Shown here in pieces: positions 17,350 through 27,387 of a stretch of 64,000 bases of DNA. The DNA lies in the NCBI RefSeq assembly GCF_023336735.1, contig NZ_JAMBAQ010000008.1:26510-90509 (forward strand), read 5' to 3'. The notes beneath the pieces were generated by a model that was not told the DNA's origin, did not search any database, and saw only the letters and a list, made by a program, of their open reading frames with translations. The stretch comes from Moraxella oculi (GTDB taxonomy: Bacteria; Pseudomonadota; Gammaproteobacteria; Pseudomonadales; Moraxellaceae). The translations under genes were made by a program, and so were the position numbers. Positions within the stretch are counted from its first letter, which is position 1. Every line of letters starts with the position of its first letter.

Positions 17350-19944
17350 TTAACCAGCTACGACAAAACTCACCAGTTTGTTTGGTACGACAATGGCTTT
17401 TTTTATCTCGCCTGTCAAAAACTTACTCACGCCTTCAACTTCTTTGGCAAGATTAATGAGTGTGTCATTGTCCAAATCTGGACCAACCTCCATCTGACCA
17501 CGCACTTTGCCATTGACCTGAACGACCATCTTGACGCTGTCATTGACTAAGGCATCTTCATCAACAATCGGAAAGGTGATGTTGCGACTGTCAAAACCAA
17601 ACTGTTCTAGCAGATACTCCCCCACATGTGGAGCATACAAGGCTAACATGGACAATAGGGCGATGACGGTCTCATGCTTGACGGCTAAGTCATTGATGTC
17701 TTTGATTTCAAAGGCACTCAGTTCATTGGTGAGTTCCATTAGGGCGGATACTGGTGTGTTAAGTGCCAGATGCTCGCCTAAGCTTATGTCAATTTTGGCA
17801 ATGGTCTTATGTGTTTTGTGTCTCAATTCTTTGGCACTCTTGCTAAGTGCTGTTTTGTCAATGATCAAATCCGCTGTATGATTGTTGATGGCGGTCAGAT
17901 GCTCGCCTACGATACGCCATACTTTTTTGACAAAATTATGCGGACCTTTTAGGGCGGAGTCCGACCATTCCAATGTTTGATCGGCAGGGGCGGTAAATAG
18001 GGTGTAAAGGCGCACGGTGTCGGCACCGTACTCATTGATGATGGTCTGCGGATCAACGCCGTTATTTTTTGATTTCGACATTTTTTCGATTTTACCGACC
18101 ACCACGGGCTTGCCATCAGCAATCAGGGTCGCCTTACCATTGTCAATCGCCACTTCGTGTGGAAAATAGTAAGTCTTACTGCCATCTGTATTTTCACGGT
18201 AGTAAGTCCCTGCCAATACCATGCCTTGGGCCAGTAAGTTGGCAAATGGTTCATCTCCACCGACCAAACCTTCATCGCGCATGACTTTATGAAAGAATCT
18301 GGCATACAATAAATGTAGTACGGCATGTTCAACACCGCCCACATACTGATCAACCGATAGCCATTTATCTGCTCCTACTCGACCGACCATTTGTGTGTCG
18401 TCATTTGGCGTGGTAAAACGCTGGGCATACCAGCTTGACTCCATGAATGTGTCAAAAGTGTCAGTCTCACGCTCAGCAGGCTGACCGCATTTTGGACAGG
18501 TGCATTCTAGGAATTCTGGCATGTTTTTGAGTGGGTTGCCACGACCATCAGGTACGACATCGGTTGGCAATATCACAGGCAAGTCTGCTTCATCAACAGG
18601 CACGGTGCCGCAGTAGGTGCAATTAACCATTGGGATTGGACAACCCCAATAACGCTGACGACTCACCCCCCAATCACGCAAGCGGTACTGTGTGGTAATC
18701 TTGCCTTTATCGCCTAAAAGCGTGGCAATCTTAGCGGTGGCATCGGCTTTATTTAAGCCGTCAAGCTCACCAGAGTTTATGCAGACGCCATTTTCTTTGT
18801 CGGCGTACCATTCTTGCCAAGCGTTTTTGTCATAACTTTGACCTTTAATGTCAATGACTTGACGAATGGGCAGTCCATATTTATTGGCAAACTCAAAATC
18901 TCGCTCATCATGAGCAGGCACTGCCATCACAGCACCAGAGCCATAGCTCATCAGTACATAGTTGGCAACCCAAACGGGCACGCTCTGCCCTGTGATGGGG
19001 TGAACGGCGACCAATCCTGTATCCATGCCGACTTTTTCGGCTTTGGCAAGGTCAGCTTCGGCAACAGAGCCTTGCTTGCATTGGGCACAAAATTCCGCTA
19101 TCGCTTCATTGGTGCGTGCGGCATGTTGAGCCAATGGATGTTCGGCGGCAACTGCCAGATAGGTAACGCCCATCACGGTATCAGGACGAGTGGTGAACAC
19201 AGTCAACTCATCTGCCTGTCCATCAATCTCGTACTTAAAAGACAGCTCCATGCCATGACTTTTGCCAATCCAGTTTTGTTGCATAGAAAGCACTTGCTTT
19301 GGCCACTTACCTTCTAGGGTCTTTAAGTCTGCAAGTAATTCATCTGCATATTCTGTGATTTTATAATAGTACATTGGAATGTCGCGTTTTTCAACAATCG
19401 CCCCAGAACGCCAGCCACGACCATCAACGACCTGCTCATTGGCAAGCACGGTATTATCTACAGGGTCCCAGTTGACGGTGGCAAGTTTTTTATAAACCAG
19501 GCCTTTTTTGTAAAGTTGTAAAAATAACCATTGCTCCCATTTGTAATAATCAGGTGTACATGTGGCAAATTCACGAGACCAGTCAATGGAAAGACCCAGT
19601 GATTTGAGTTGTTCACGCATGTTGTCAATGTTGGCAAAAGTCCATTTGGCAGGAGCAACGCCATGAGCGATGGCGGCGTTTTCTGCAGGCAGACCAAAAG
19701 CGTCCCAGCCCATTGGTTGCATGACATCATGACCTTTTTGGCGATAGTAGCGACTCAGCACATCGGTGATGGCATAGTTGCGCACATGCCCCATGTGCAG
19801 CTTGCCACTTGGATAGGGAAACATGGAGAGCATGTAGCGGGCTGGTTTACCATTGTCAAGGTTGTTGGTTTGGTAGCGATTGCCGGCTTGCCATTTGTCT
19901 TGTTGGGATTGTTCAATGGCACTAAAATCATAATCTTGCAACAT
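17350..19944 (-). CDS. leuS: leucyl-tRNA synthetase
   Basis: Class I synthetase of 864 residues charging tRNA-Leu. The HIGH motif is PYPSGKLHMGHVRNY and KMSKS is KIEKMSKSKNNG. The CP1 editing domain has TVFTTRPDTVMGVTY, and zinc-site cysteine pairs appear in CTYCGTVPVD and CTCPKCGQ. It heads the leuS-lptE-holA unit and is divergent from the ArsC-like gene. Confidence 0.97.
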   Translation of the reverse strand: MLQDYDFSAIEQSQQDKWQAGNRYQTNNLDNGKPARYMLSMFPYPSGKLHMGHVRNYAITDVLSRYYRQKGHDVMQPMGWDAFGLPAENAAIAHGVAPAKWTFANIDNMREQLKSLGLSIDWSREFATCTPDYYKWEQWLFLQLYKKGLVYKKLATVNWDPVDNTVLANEQVVDGRGWRSGAIVEKRDIPMYYYKITEYADELLADLKTLEGKWPKQVLSMQQNWIGKSHGMELSFKYEIDGQADELTVFTTRPDTVMGVTYLAVAAEHPLAQHAARTNEAIAEFCAQCKQGSVAEADLAKAEKVGMDTGLVAVHPITGQSVPVWVANYVLMSYGSGAVMAVPAHDERDFEFANKYGLPIRQVIDIKGQSYDKNAWQEWYADKENGVCINSGELDGLNKADATAKIATLLGDKGKITTQYRLRDWGVSRQRYWGCPIPMVNCTYCGTVPVDEADLPVILPTDVVPDGRGNPLKNMPEFLECTCPKCGQPAERETDTFDTFMESSWYAQRFTTPNDDTQMVGRVGADKWLSVDQYVGGVEHAVLHLLYARFFHKVMRDEGLVGGDEPFANLLAQGMVLAGTYYRENTDGSKTYYFPHEVAIDNGKATLIADGKPVVVGKIEKMSKSKNNGVDPQTIINEYGADTVRLYTLFTAPADQTLEWSDSALKGPHNFVKKVWRIVGEHLTAINNHTADLIIDKTALSKSAKELRHKTHKTIAKIDISLGEHLALNTPVSALMELTNELSAFEIKDINDLAVKHETVIALLSMLALYAPHVGEYLLEQFGFDSRNITFPIVDEDALVNDSVKMVVQVNGKVRGQMEVGPDLDNDTLINLAKEVEGVSKFLTGEIKKAIVVPNKLVSFVVAG

Positions 19945-20048
19945 AAAAAATCTCAGAATGAAAGTAAAAGCGATGGGTTATTATAGCGTAATTTTGTTAT
20001 AATTTGCTAACATTTTTCATTGTTGAGTAAGTAGTGTTAGGAGGAATG

Positions 20049-20408
20049 ATGCTGATCATTTATGGCATTAAAAACTGCAATACCATGAAAAAAGCCATGG
20101 ATTTTTTGCATGAAAAAGGCGTGGTATTTGATTTTTTTGACTATAAAAAATCCACCTTGTCTCAGGTGGATTTTGAGCAATTCATCACAATTTTTGGTGA
20201 AAAAGTTATTAATAAACAAGGTTTGACTTATCGTAAATTTGACAATCAAACCAAAGAAGTCTTAGCAAGTGATGATGGTGATGCCATCTATGACATCATC
20301 AAAAATAACCAAAGCGTGCTAAAAAGACCAATCCTACTTGGAAGCTTCAATGACAAGAAGGTGGCACTGATTGGTTTTGATAAAAATCAGTGGCGGCTGT
20401 TGATGTGA
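20049..20408 (+). CDS. ArsC/Spx-family reductase-like protein (YffB type)
   Basis: Thioredoxin-fold protein of about 119 residues. The start MLIIYGIKNCNTMKKAMDFLHEKG carries a single N-terminal cysteine (KNCNTMKK), as in YffB-like members of the ArsC family; FDYKKSTLS and the late LKRPILLG with the family's RPI motif follow. A strong Shine-Dalgarno AGGAGG (20039-20044) best fits the ATG at 20049; ATG 20046 and GTG 20034 are alternatives. The enzymatic role of this subfamily is not established. A shared hairpin separates it from convergent dut. Confidence 0.85.
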   Translation: MLIIYGIKNCNTMKKAMDFLHEKGVVFDFFDYKKSTLSQVDFEQFITIFGEKVINKQGLTYRKFDNQTKEVLASDDGDAIYDIIKNNQSVLKRPILLGSFNDKKVALIGFDKNQWRLLM

Positions 20409-20433
20409 AAACCTTGATATCAGCCAAGGTTTA
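20408..20433. terminator. bidirectional terminator, ArsC-like gene / dut
   Basis: The stem AAACCTTG / CAAGGTTT with an 8-base loop lies between the convergent stops and overlaps the dut stop codon. Confidence 0.65.
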
Positions 20434-20895
20434 TTTGATGCCAGAGCTGCCAAATCCACCTGATCCACGCTGACTGTCATCACTAAATTCATCAACGAGT
20501 TGAAATTCAGGGCGTGCGATGGGTACAATCATGTATTGAGCCATGCGTTCAGCGGGATGTATGATGAAGTCTGCATCACTTCTGTTCCAGATGGAAACCA
20601 TGAGTTCGCCTTGATAATCAGCATCAATAAGCCCCACAAGATTGCCAAGGACAATGCCATGTTTATGCCCTAGCCCTGAGCGAGGTAGGATGATGCCTGC
20701 ATAATTTGGGTCTTTGATATAAATGGCAAGTCCTGTACCAATCAGTTTGGTCTCACCTGCTTTGATCACCACGGATTCATCAATACATGCTCGCAAATCA
20801 ATGCCTGCCGAACCATCGGTAGCACGAGTGGGCATGGGAAAATTGGGGTCTTTGCCGACTTTTGGATTTAGGATTTTGATTTGGACGGACAACAT
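20431..20895 (-). CDS. dut: deoxyuridine 5'-triphosphate nucleotidohydrolase
   Basis: Trimeric dUTPase of 154 residues that removes dUTP and supplies dUMP. The five motifs are present: [50 protein letters not shown] and the C-terminal [12 protein letters not shown]. Typical length and a cytoplasmic protein. Confidence 0.96.
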   Translation of the reverse strand: MLSVQIKILNPKVGKDPNFPMPTRATDGSAGIDLRACIDESVVIKAGETKLIGTGLAIYIKDPNYAGIILPRSGLGHKHGIVLGNLVGLIDADYQGELMVSIWNRSDADFIIHPAERMAQYMIVPIARPEFQLVDEFSDDSQRGSGGFGSSGIK

Positions 20896-21170
20896 GTCAA
20901 CACCTTTGTTAAAAATATCCCAAATTATAACCGATTTTGCTAAGCAATGTGATATTAAGGCAAAAAATTCATCACTTGAGAATAAAAAACGGTTTTATTG
21001 GCTACAGCCATGCTTAGAATCAGCATGGGCAATGAATGGCTAGAATCTTAGTAATCATCATAAAAATATGAGATGATGCTCTGTATTCGTCATTTTATTT
21101 TGTCTGTCGTTGATTTTTTGCGTTACAATACCTGACGATGATTGCTAATGTGTCAAATTTAGGTTGGTGA

Positions 21171-21536
21171 ATGATGTTGTTAAAAGCGATTTTAATCATC
21201 TTTGCATGTTTATTCTTAGGGCAGGTGATTGTGATGGGGTTGAATTTAACTCTACCTGCCAGCGTGATCGGATTGTTATTGCTTTTTATGGCGTTGCACA
21301 TGAGGTTGGTTAAATTGCAAACCATGGAGCAGCTGGCCAAAGTCATGTTGGATCATTTGGTGTTGCTGGTGATTCCTGCGTGCATTTCTGTCATGCAGTA
21401 TTTGGATGTCATTGCTGATGATTTGTGGATACTGATTGTAGCAACAATACTTAGTACTTTCTTAGTGCTTATCACTACCGCCAAAAGTTATCATGGTCTA
21501 AGAAAGTTGCAAAAATTGCGAGCCAAACGAAAATGA
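21171..21536 (+). CDS. CidA/LrgA family membrane protein
   Basis: Small membrane protein of 121 residues with about four hydrophobic helices, including ILIIFACLFLGQVIVM and LPASVIGLLLLFMALHM, the conserved CidA/LrgA region. The family has been likened to phage holins in cell-death models and to pyruvate transport; which applies here is unknown. Its stop overlaps the start of the lrgB-like gene by 4 bp (ATGA), so the pair is translationally coupled. Confidence 0.88.
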   Translation: MMLLKAILIIFACLFLGQVIVMGLNLTLPASVIGLLLLFMALHMRLVKLQTMEQLAKVMLDHLVLLVIPACISVMQYLDVIADDLWILIVATILSTFLVLITTAKSYHGLRKLQKLRAKRK

Positions 21537-22255
21537 TGCAATTATCAATGATGACACAGTTGACAACTTTAAAAAACAGCCCGTTTTTGTTGCTTTTTGT
21601 GATGATTGGTGTGTTTGAGATGAGCGTGTGGTTAAGGCATAAGTTGCGACAGCCAGTGATCAATCCAACACTGATGACGACAATTGGGGTGATTGCTTTT
21701 TTGGAATTGTTCGACATCTCTTGGGAGAGTTTTGAGCGTGCCAGTGAGCATTTGAGTTTTTGGTTGCAGCCTGTGGTGGTATCTATGGCGGTGCCGTTGT
21801 ATGTACAATGGCAAAAAATCCGATCACAATGGTTGCCAATCATCATGTCGCAACTCATTGGGTCGGTGGTGGGGATTGTCTCTGGTGTGTGCTTGGTGCA
21901 AATGATGGGTGGGAGTGTGCAAGCCGCTGTTGCAACATCTGCCAAATCTGTTACCATGCCGATTGCCATTGAAATCATGCGAGTGCTGGACGGCGTGGTG
22001 GGCATCAGTGCGGCAACTGTACTGATGGCAGGCGTTGTGGGGCAGGTGATGGGTGTGTCTGTGTTGCATTGGGTGCGTGTTCGTCGTGCGATGGCCTTGG
22101 GTCTGTCCTTGGGGACTGCTTCACATGCGTTGGGGACGGCAAGAGCGGTGCAGCTGGGTTCTCGCCATGTGGCTTATGCAACTTTAGGATTGATTTTAAA
22201 TGGGGTGTTGACAGCATTTTTGGCACCCGTGCTTGTGCCTTGGTTGGTGCCATAG
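21533..22255 (+). CDS. LrgB/CidB family membrane protein
   Basis: Polytopic membrane protein of 240 residues. It carries LrgB signatures in KSVTMPIAIEIMR and the C-terminal GTASHALGTARAVQLG, with about six to seven helices. It is the usual partner of CidA/LrgA and is coupled to it here by ATGA overlap. Other names in use are YohK/YohJ-type proteins. A shared terminator separates it from htpX. Confidence 0.9.
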   Translation: MMQLSMMTQLTTLKNSPFLLLFVMIGVFEMSVWLRHKLRQPVINPTLMTTIGVIAFLELFDISWESFERASEHLSFWLQPVVVSMAVPLYVQWQKIRSQWLPIIMSQLIGSVVGIVSGVCLVQMMGGSVQAAVATSAKSVTMPIAIEIMRVLDGVVGISAATVLMAGVVGQVMGVSVLHWVRVRRAMALGLSLGTASHALGTARAVQLGSRHVAYATLGLILNGVLTAFLAPVLVPWLVP

Positions 22256-22274
22256 CTGATGACTCTTTTTCAAC

Positions 22275-22306
22275 AAAAAAGCACCGCCTTGGCAGTGCTT
22301 TTTTTA
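22275..22306. terminator. bidirectional terminator, lrgB / htpX
   Basis: The long stem AAAAAAGCAC-c-GCC / GGC-a-GTGCTTTTTT with a 2-base tip lies between the convergent genes and has A and T tracts on the two sides. Confidence 0.85.
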
Positions 22307-22314
22307 AAAACCAT

Positions 22315-23220
22315 TTAGTTCGGTAGTTTTTGCAGTGATGCAATTCTGTCATCAAGTGTGGGGTGGCTACGGAACAAATTTGCCATACTAAAACTTTGTG
22401 ATTGACCGCTCGAGATTGCAAAAGCTTTCATGCTTTCAGGCATCTGGTCAGGGGCAGCATCACTTGGACGCAGGGCATTTAAAGCAGCAATCATGTTATC
22501 ACGACCTGCCAACCTTGCCCCCATCTCATCGGCACGATATTCACGCAATCGAGAGAACCACATGACGATTGCACTGGCCAAAATGCCCAATAAAATGTCC
22601 ATCACGATGCTGGTAACAAAATAACCGATACCAGGACTGTCGCTTTCATTGCGAAATACAGCTTTATCCACAAAGCTGCCGATGATGCGAGCAAAAAACA
22701 TCACAAAGGCATTGACCACGCCTTGAATCAAGGCAAGTGTTACCATATCGCCATTTGCCACATGACCGATTTCATGTGCCAGTACCGCCTCAACCTCTTC
22801 GGCAGTCATGGTATGTAATAACCCTGTGGATACCGCAACCAGTGCTTGGTTCTTATTCCAGCCTGTGGCAAAGGCATTGGGTTGGGGATTGTCAAAAATG
22901 CCCACTTCTGGCATGCCAATGCCGACCATTTGGACTTGTTTGGCAACGGTATCAATAAGCCATTGTTCAGTGCCATTGCTGGGCGTTTCGATGACGACAG
23001 TACCTGTGGATTTTTTTGCCATCCATTTTGATAAAAATAATGAGATGATGGAGCCGATCATGCCATACAGCAGGCACATCACTGCAAGACTGATATAATT
23101 TAAGCCACCAGCACCATGAACACTGCCCAAGCCAAACACGCCAGAAAGAATGCTAAATACAATGCTAAATACGACCAAAACTGCTATGTTGGTTAATAAA
23201 AACAAGCCAATTCGCATCAT
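22315..23220 (-). CDS. htpX: membrane zinc metalloprotease HtpX
   Basis: Inner-membrane M48 protease of 301 residues acting in membrane-protein quality control. Two N-terminal helices, the zinc motif HEIGH (His149, Glu150, His153 in [13 protein letters not shown]) and two further helices precede the third-ligand region [10 protein letters not shown]. The C-terminus [12 protein letters not shown] is typical. It is a single gene. Confidence 0.96.
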   Translation of the reverse strand: MMRIGLFLLTNIAVLVVFSIVFSILSGVFGLGSVHGAGGLNYISLAVMCLLYGMIGSIISLFLSKWMAKKSTGTVVIETPSNGTEQWLIDTVAKQVQMVGIGMPEVGIFDNPQPNAFATGWNKNQALVAVSTGLLHTMTAEEVEAVLAHEIGHVANGDMVTLALIQGVVNAFVMFFARIIGSFVDKAVFRNESDSPGIGYFVTSIVMDILLGILASAIVMWFSRLREYRADEMGARLAGRDNMIAALNALRPSDAAPDQMPESMKAFAISSGQSQSFSMANLFRSHPTLDDRIASLQKLPN

Positions 23221-23371
23221 GTATGATGGTTCCTTTTAAAATTGTTCATCAAAAATTGCAGCCAGCATAAAACACGACAATTGAGTTTTATGAGTAAATC
23301 TAATGATATTATAAAGATTATTATAAAAAATAAAAGTACCTGAACAATGCTTGCACAAAAAAACAACAATA

Positions 23372-24127
23372 TCACCTTTGTTGATTGATGTGTATTTTTC
23401 CAGCCATTTGTGAAAGTATGGGTGTCTGTGGGGCATCATTGATCAGAGTGTTTGTTGGCATGATAACTGTACGAGTATTCATCGCCAGCTGAATATTGGG
23501 GCGATTAAGATTGGTATCATGCACATAGATGGTTTGATAGCGATTGTTGACTTTGCGAACATAGTTGCGTGTCTCACGAAATGGTGGAATGCCTCGGTGG
23601 CGACGCACATTGACATGACCTGCATTATAAGCAGCGATGATGTGATCTGTGTTAGAAAATTGCTGACCAAGCCATGCTAAGTATTTGACACCACCTTCGA
23701 TGTTTTGGGCTGGGTCAAAAATATCTCGCACACCCATATCTTTTGCTGTGCTGGGCATCAGCTGCATCAAGCCTTTTGCGCCAGCTGGCGAGATGGCACG
23801 AGGATTGAAAGATGACTCTGTGTGAATAATGGCTTTGATGAGTGCAGGGTCAACACCATGACGGGTCGCTGACCTTAAAATCATTTCATCATAAGTACTG
23901 TTAATAATGGCATCGATGGCTTTTTCATAAGTGGCGATGGGTTTTTTTGCGTTACTAACAAGTGGGTTATCAAAGTCATCGTGTTCATTGCTTGCATGGA
24001 TAAATTTTCCATCGCCACTGGCGTTTTGCATGATGGTTGTCAATAGTTTGCCATCAATGATTTGGGCAGCCATCGTTGAGGTTAATGCGGTGAGAAAAAA
24101 TAAAGGCAAAAAAGTCGTTTTTTTCAT
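23372..24127 (-). CDS. lytic transglycosylase (SLT domain)
   Basis: Periplasmic or envelope protein of 251 residues that cleaves peptidoglycan. An N-terminal signal peptide (MKKTTFLPLFFLTALTSTMA) is followed from about residue 85 by an SLT domain with catalytic Glu104 in IIHTESSFNPRAISPAGAKGLMQLMPSTA and the AYNAG motif in HIIAAYNAGHVNV. The tail beyond about residue 195 has no recognised domain. Short MltC/Slt-like enzymes of this form are common in Moraxellaceae. Confidence 0.9.
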   Translation of the reverse strand: MKKTTFLPLFFLTALTSTMAAQIIDGKLLTTIMQNASGDGKFIHASNEHDDFDNPLVSNAKKPIATYEKAIDAIINSTYDEMILRSATRHGVDPALIKAIIHTESSFNPRAISPAGAKGLMQLMPSTAKDMGVRDIFDPAQNIEGGVKYLAWLGQQFSNTDHIIAAYNAGHVNVRRHRGIPPFRETRNYVRKVNNRYQTIYVHDTNLNRPNIQLAMNTRTVIMPTNTLINDAPQTPILSQMAGKIHINQQR

Positions 24128-24352
24128 AATTGTTTTGGTATTAAACCGTCATGATGCACATGACACTCTAAATATTTTGACAAAATTGATTTCATTATAG
24201 CATAAGATGGGCTGTTAAGTTTTTAGGTGATTTGTTGGTAATAAGTAACCATGAAGATTGCTTTGATGAAATCAGATGAGTGTTGAATAACACCTGCCCC
24301 CATGCTTAGACTGCGTCTGGTTAATTTTGGTTGTGTTAGGCTATAGATGAGT

Positions 24353-24375
24353 AAAAGCCACAACATGTGGCTTTT
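24353..24375 (-). terminator. terminator of the lpxB-rnhB unit
   Basis: A perfect 9-bp stem (AAAAGCCAC / GTGGCTTTT) with a 5-base loop lies 28 bp beyond the rnhB stop. The rest of the 275 bp between rnhB and the transglycosylase shows nothing recognisable. Confidence 0.75.
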
Positions 24376-24402
24376 GAGGCAGGGTTGTTTGATTGGTAGT
24401 GA

Positions 24403-25179
24403 TTAAAACGGTATTATTTGATCCATTCGTGGTGTTGACAGGTCAGTCATTGTGGGTATCTTGGCTTGATGTAACAGTGTTCGTATTGGGTTGAAGCTTT
24501 TACGGTGTTGTGGCAGTATGCCGTGCTGATGAATTGCTTGAATGTGGGCTTTGGTGGGGTAGCCTTTATGTCGATCAAGATGATATTCAGGGTGGTTCTT
24601 GGCAAGATTGTCTATGGCGGCATCTCGATGAACTTTGGCAAGGATACTGGCACATGCCACTGAGCTATGAAGTCCATCGCCTTTGATGAGTGTTTGAATG
24701 CCAAGTTGGTATGCGTCAAATGTGCATGCTAATATCGGTGTGGCATCGCCATCAATGATGATGGTGGTGTGTTCTGGGCTGAGGTTATTAAGGGTGATTA
24801 GATTTTCAATGGCAAGACGCATGCCAAGCAGTGTTGCTTGATGGATGTCAATGTCATCAATCACACAGGCTGGAACATCAACGATGGCATGGCTTTGACT
24901 GGTTTTTTTGATGGCGTGATATGCCAAAGTGCGTTTTTTTATGGAGAGTTTTTTACTGTCATTGATGATGGCAATCGGCGTGTCAGTCAAATCAATACAG
25001 TCAAATTCCCCTGTCATATCATCATCTAAAATCACAGCACTCACCGTCATGTGTCCGAATAATGCACCACGACCAACTTCGTCCACACCGATGGTGATGT
25101 GATTTGAGTGGATGTCATGGTTTTTATGAACCAAGATGGCACATTGGTCATCATAAATGTGTTGGCTGTGTATTTTCAT
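24403..25179 (-). CDS. rnhB: ribonuclease HII
   Basis: Enzyme that nicks RNA embedded in DNA, 258 residues. The active-site segment GVDEVGRGALFGHMTVSAVIL carries the Asp-Glu pair, with further acidic residues in INDSKKLS, IIDGDATPIL and SVACASILAKVHRD. An N-terminal extension of about 27 residues precedes the usual start of the fold, and the C-terminus extends slightly past FNPIR. It overlaps lpxB by 4 bp (ATGA). Confidence 0.95.
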   Translation of the reverse strand: MKIHSQHIYDDQCAILVHKNHDIHSNHITIGVDEVGRGALFGHMTVSAVILDDDMTGEFDCIDLTDTPIAIINDSKKLSIKKRTLAYHAIKKTSQSHAIVDVPACVIDDIDIHQATLLGMRLAIENLITLNNLSPEHTTIIIDGDATPILACTFDAYQLGIQTLIKGDGLHSSVACASILAKVHRDAAIDNLAKNHPEYHLDRHKGYPTKAHIQAIHQHGILPQHRKSFNPIRTLLHQAKIPTMTDLSTPRMDQIIPF

Positions 25180-26363
25180 GTATGCTTATCCTCGAAGAAA
25201 TGTTCAAAATGAGTTAATGTGACATGGGCGGCATCGCATTGTTCTTGCTGTAATTGTGCGACGGTTTTAATGAGTTTTTGCTGTTGAGTTTTTGGGTGAG
25301 TCAGTATGTCTTGGGCGGTCTTTGCGATGTTACTGGCGGTAGCCTCTGCTTGGATGAGCTCTGGAACAATCGGCGCGTTTGCCTGTGAAGTGGCCAAAAT
25401 ATTCGGTAGAGCGACATGGGGTATTTTGATCAGTCGTTTGACGATTGCGTGGGTTAGAGGGTGGATTTTATAGACCACAATCATCGGTGATTGTAGTAGT
25501 AATGCTTCAAGTGTCGCTGTGCCACTGGCGAGTATGGTCAAAGTGGCAATTTGCATGGCATATTGACTGGCGGTATAAGATTCATCAAAATCGCTTGATG
25601 ATTGCCAGTCTTTGGGCGTCATGATGTGTAGCACACTGATCAGCTGTGGTGTGTGCAATTCAATGAGTGATTCAACAAGTGGGCGATGCTCATCTTTTGC
25701 CAGTGGCAGCATGGCTGTTAAAGCATGATTGTGATTGAATAACTGTTCAAAGCTGGTTAGCAACATGGGTAAAATATTGCGGATTTCGCCCACCCTTGAC
25801 CCTGCCATCAGGCATAGTGTGTCAGTACGCCGCTCAAAAGGCTTAGGGTGTAGAGATTTGATCAATGGATGACCGATGTAAGCGGCGGGGTGATGATGCT
25901 TGATATAGACGGGCAGCTCAAAGGGAAATAAACACAGTACGATGTTGGTGGCTTTTTTGATGGCGTGAATGCGATTCTCACGCCAAGCCCAAATGCTTGG
26001 ACTGACCATCTGCACGCAAAACACCCCTTTAGGCTTTAATGCCTTTCCCAGTCTTAAATTAAAATCTGGTGCATCAATGCCAACAAAAATATCAATCTGC
26101 TGTTTTTCAAACTCAGCCAAAATCTTACGCTTGGCGGCCAATAAGTCAGGCAAATGCTTAATCACTTCCATGATTCCCATGACCGATAAGCGAGACATGT
26201 CAATGAGGGAGGTTAAGCCTTCTTGTGCCATCTTTTCACCGCCCACACCTACCCATTGTATGTTTGGATCGATGGCATTCATTTGACGCATGAAATCTGC
26301 ACCCAAAGCATCGCCTGACACTTCTCCTGCGACCACACCAATGGTGAGAGATTGTTTTGACAT
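25176..26363 (-). CDS. lpxB: lipid-A-disaccharide synthase
   Basis: Membrane-associated glycosyltransferase of 395 residues that condenses UDP-diacylglucosamine and lipid X into the lipid A disaccharide. The start IGVVAGEVSGDALGADFM, VGIDAPDFNLRLGK, VSPSIWAWRENRIHAIKK and GHPLIKS motifs are typical. It uses the lipid X made by LpxH, also in this window, and is coupled to rnhB, a common gene pair. Confidence 0.96.
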   Translation of the reverse strand: MSKQSLTIGVVAGEVSGDALGADFMRQMNAIDPNIQWVGVGGEKMAQEGLTSLIDMSRLSVMGIMEVIKHLPDLLAAKRKILAEFEKQQIDIFVGIDAPDFNLRLGKALKPKGVFCVQMVSPSIWAWRENRIHAIKKATNIVLCLFPFELPVYIKHHHPAAYIGHPLIKSLHPKPFERRTDTLCLMAGSRVGEIRNILPMLLTSFEQLFNHNHALTAMLPLAKDEHRPLVESLIELHTPQLISVLHIMTPKDWQSSSDFDESYTASQYAMQIATLTILASGTATLEALLLQSPMIVVYKIHPLTHAIVKRLIKIPHVALPNILATSQANAPIVPELIQAEATASNIAKTAQDILTHPKTQQQKLIKTVAQLQQEQCDAAHVTLTHFEHFFEDKHT

Positions 26364-26434
26364 GGGTTTTCCTTAGAGATGGTTGATGTATGAAATTTGC
26401 CTATATGTCATATTGATTGAATTGATGTGATGTT

Positions 26435-27112
26435 CTAACCAATGACTTTGTTGCGTTTGAGCAAGACAAGTACCGCACCATTGCCTCCGTCGTTAGCAGG
26501 AGCAGAAACAAATGCCATCACTTCAGGGATTTGGCGTAACCATCCATTGACACAGGTCTTGATGATGGCGTTACTGCCTTTGCCGTGCACGATTTTAATG
26601 ACGGTTTCGCCGCTTTTAAGGGCATTGGCAATGATGGTTTGTACAGCAGTGCGAGCATCTTCAATGCTTGTGCCATGCAAATCAACCGCATCATACCAAC
26701 GAAGCTTTCCTTGTTTGAGCTGTTCAAAGACTTTGTTTTGTAAGGTTGGTTGTTTATGACTTAAAAACGCTTCTGCCGACACAGGATTGAGTAAGGCTTG
26801 CATGTCAGATAGGGTCGCCCCTAGGATTTCTTCTCCGCCTTCGGCATTGGCACGACGAGACAGAGCGGTGGGGTCTTTGGGGTTGGTTTTTGTATCGTGA
26901 TGGACGGTTTTTTCGTGTTTAAGAGGGGTAACGCCAGCCATTGCCTGCATGAACAATGCTTTATCTTCACCAATCGATTCGCTTGAGTGCTTGACTTGAT
27001 GAGTAACTTGCTTTTTGGCGGATTGGGCATCTGACTGGGTCTTTGGTTTGTCTGTGGCTGCTTTAAGCTGGGCTTGGGCATCTTTTGAGAGTAGGTCTTT
27101 GAATGTTTTCAT
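26435..27112 (-). CDS. Smr-domain protein
   Basis: Protein of 225 residues with a low-complexity charged N-terminal half and a C-terminal Smr domain (about 135-225). The domain shows DLHGTSIEDARTAVQTIIANAL and the conserved HGKGS. Smr domains have been linked to nuclease activity on DNA or collided-ribosome mRNA; the target here is unknown. The architecture resembles the proteobacterial SmrA/YdaL group. Confidence 0.85.
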   Translation of the reverse strand: MKTFKDLLSKDAQAQLKAATDKPKTQSDAQSAKKQVTHQVKHSSESIGEDKALFMQAMAGVTPLKHEKTVHHDTKTNPKDPTALSRRANAEGGEEILGATLSDMQALLNPVSAEAFLSHKQPTLQNKVFEQLKQGKLRWYDAVDLHGTSIEDARTAVQTIIANALKSGETVIKIVHGKGSNAIIKTCVNGWLRQIPEVMAFVSAPANDGGNGAVLVLLKRNKVIG

Positions 27113-27387
27113 GTGTCATCTGCTTGGAGTGAGTGGGGATTATTTGTATTAACTGATCATCATATGACATCTGTCAGGCAACCACAATGAATTATAACAG
27201 AAAAAAATCATCATTTTGGTGATTTTGCCTCTTGGTTTGTGGATATCAAAAAGAGTGTATCACTGGGCATGTCCAAATATTTCATCACATGCGGTATGTT
27301 TTTATGATAAATCAGTGCTCTAAGCGGTGTTAAGACGACTTGGGAGTGTGATGAGGTGTTAAGCTTAGCATGCGTTAAAGTGCCGTG

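Noticed and set aside
22005..22421. 138-codon leftward frame between htpX and lrgB
   Set aside because: It overlaps both real genes and the shared terminator; composition is that of a shadow frame.
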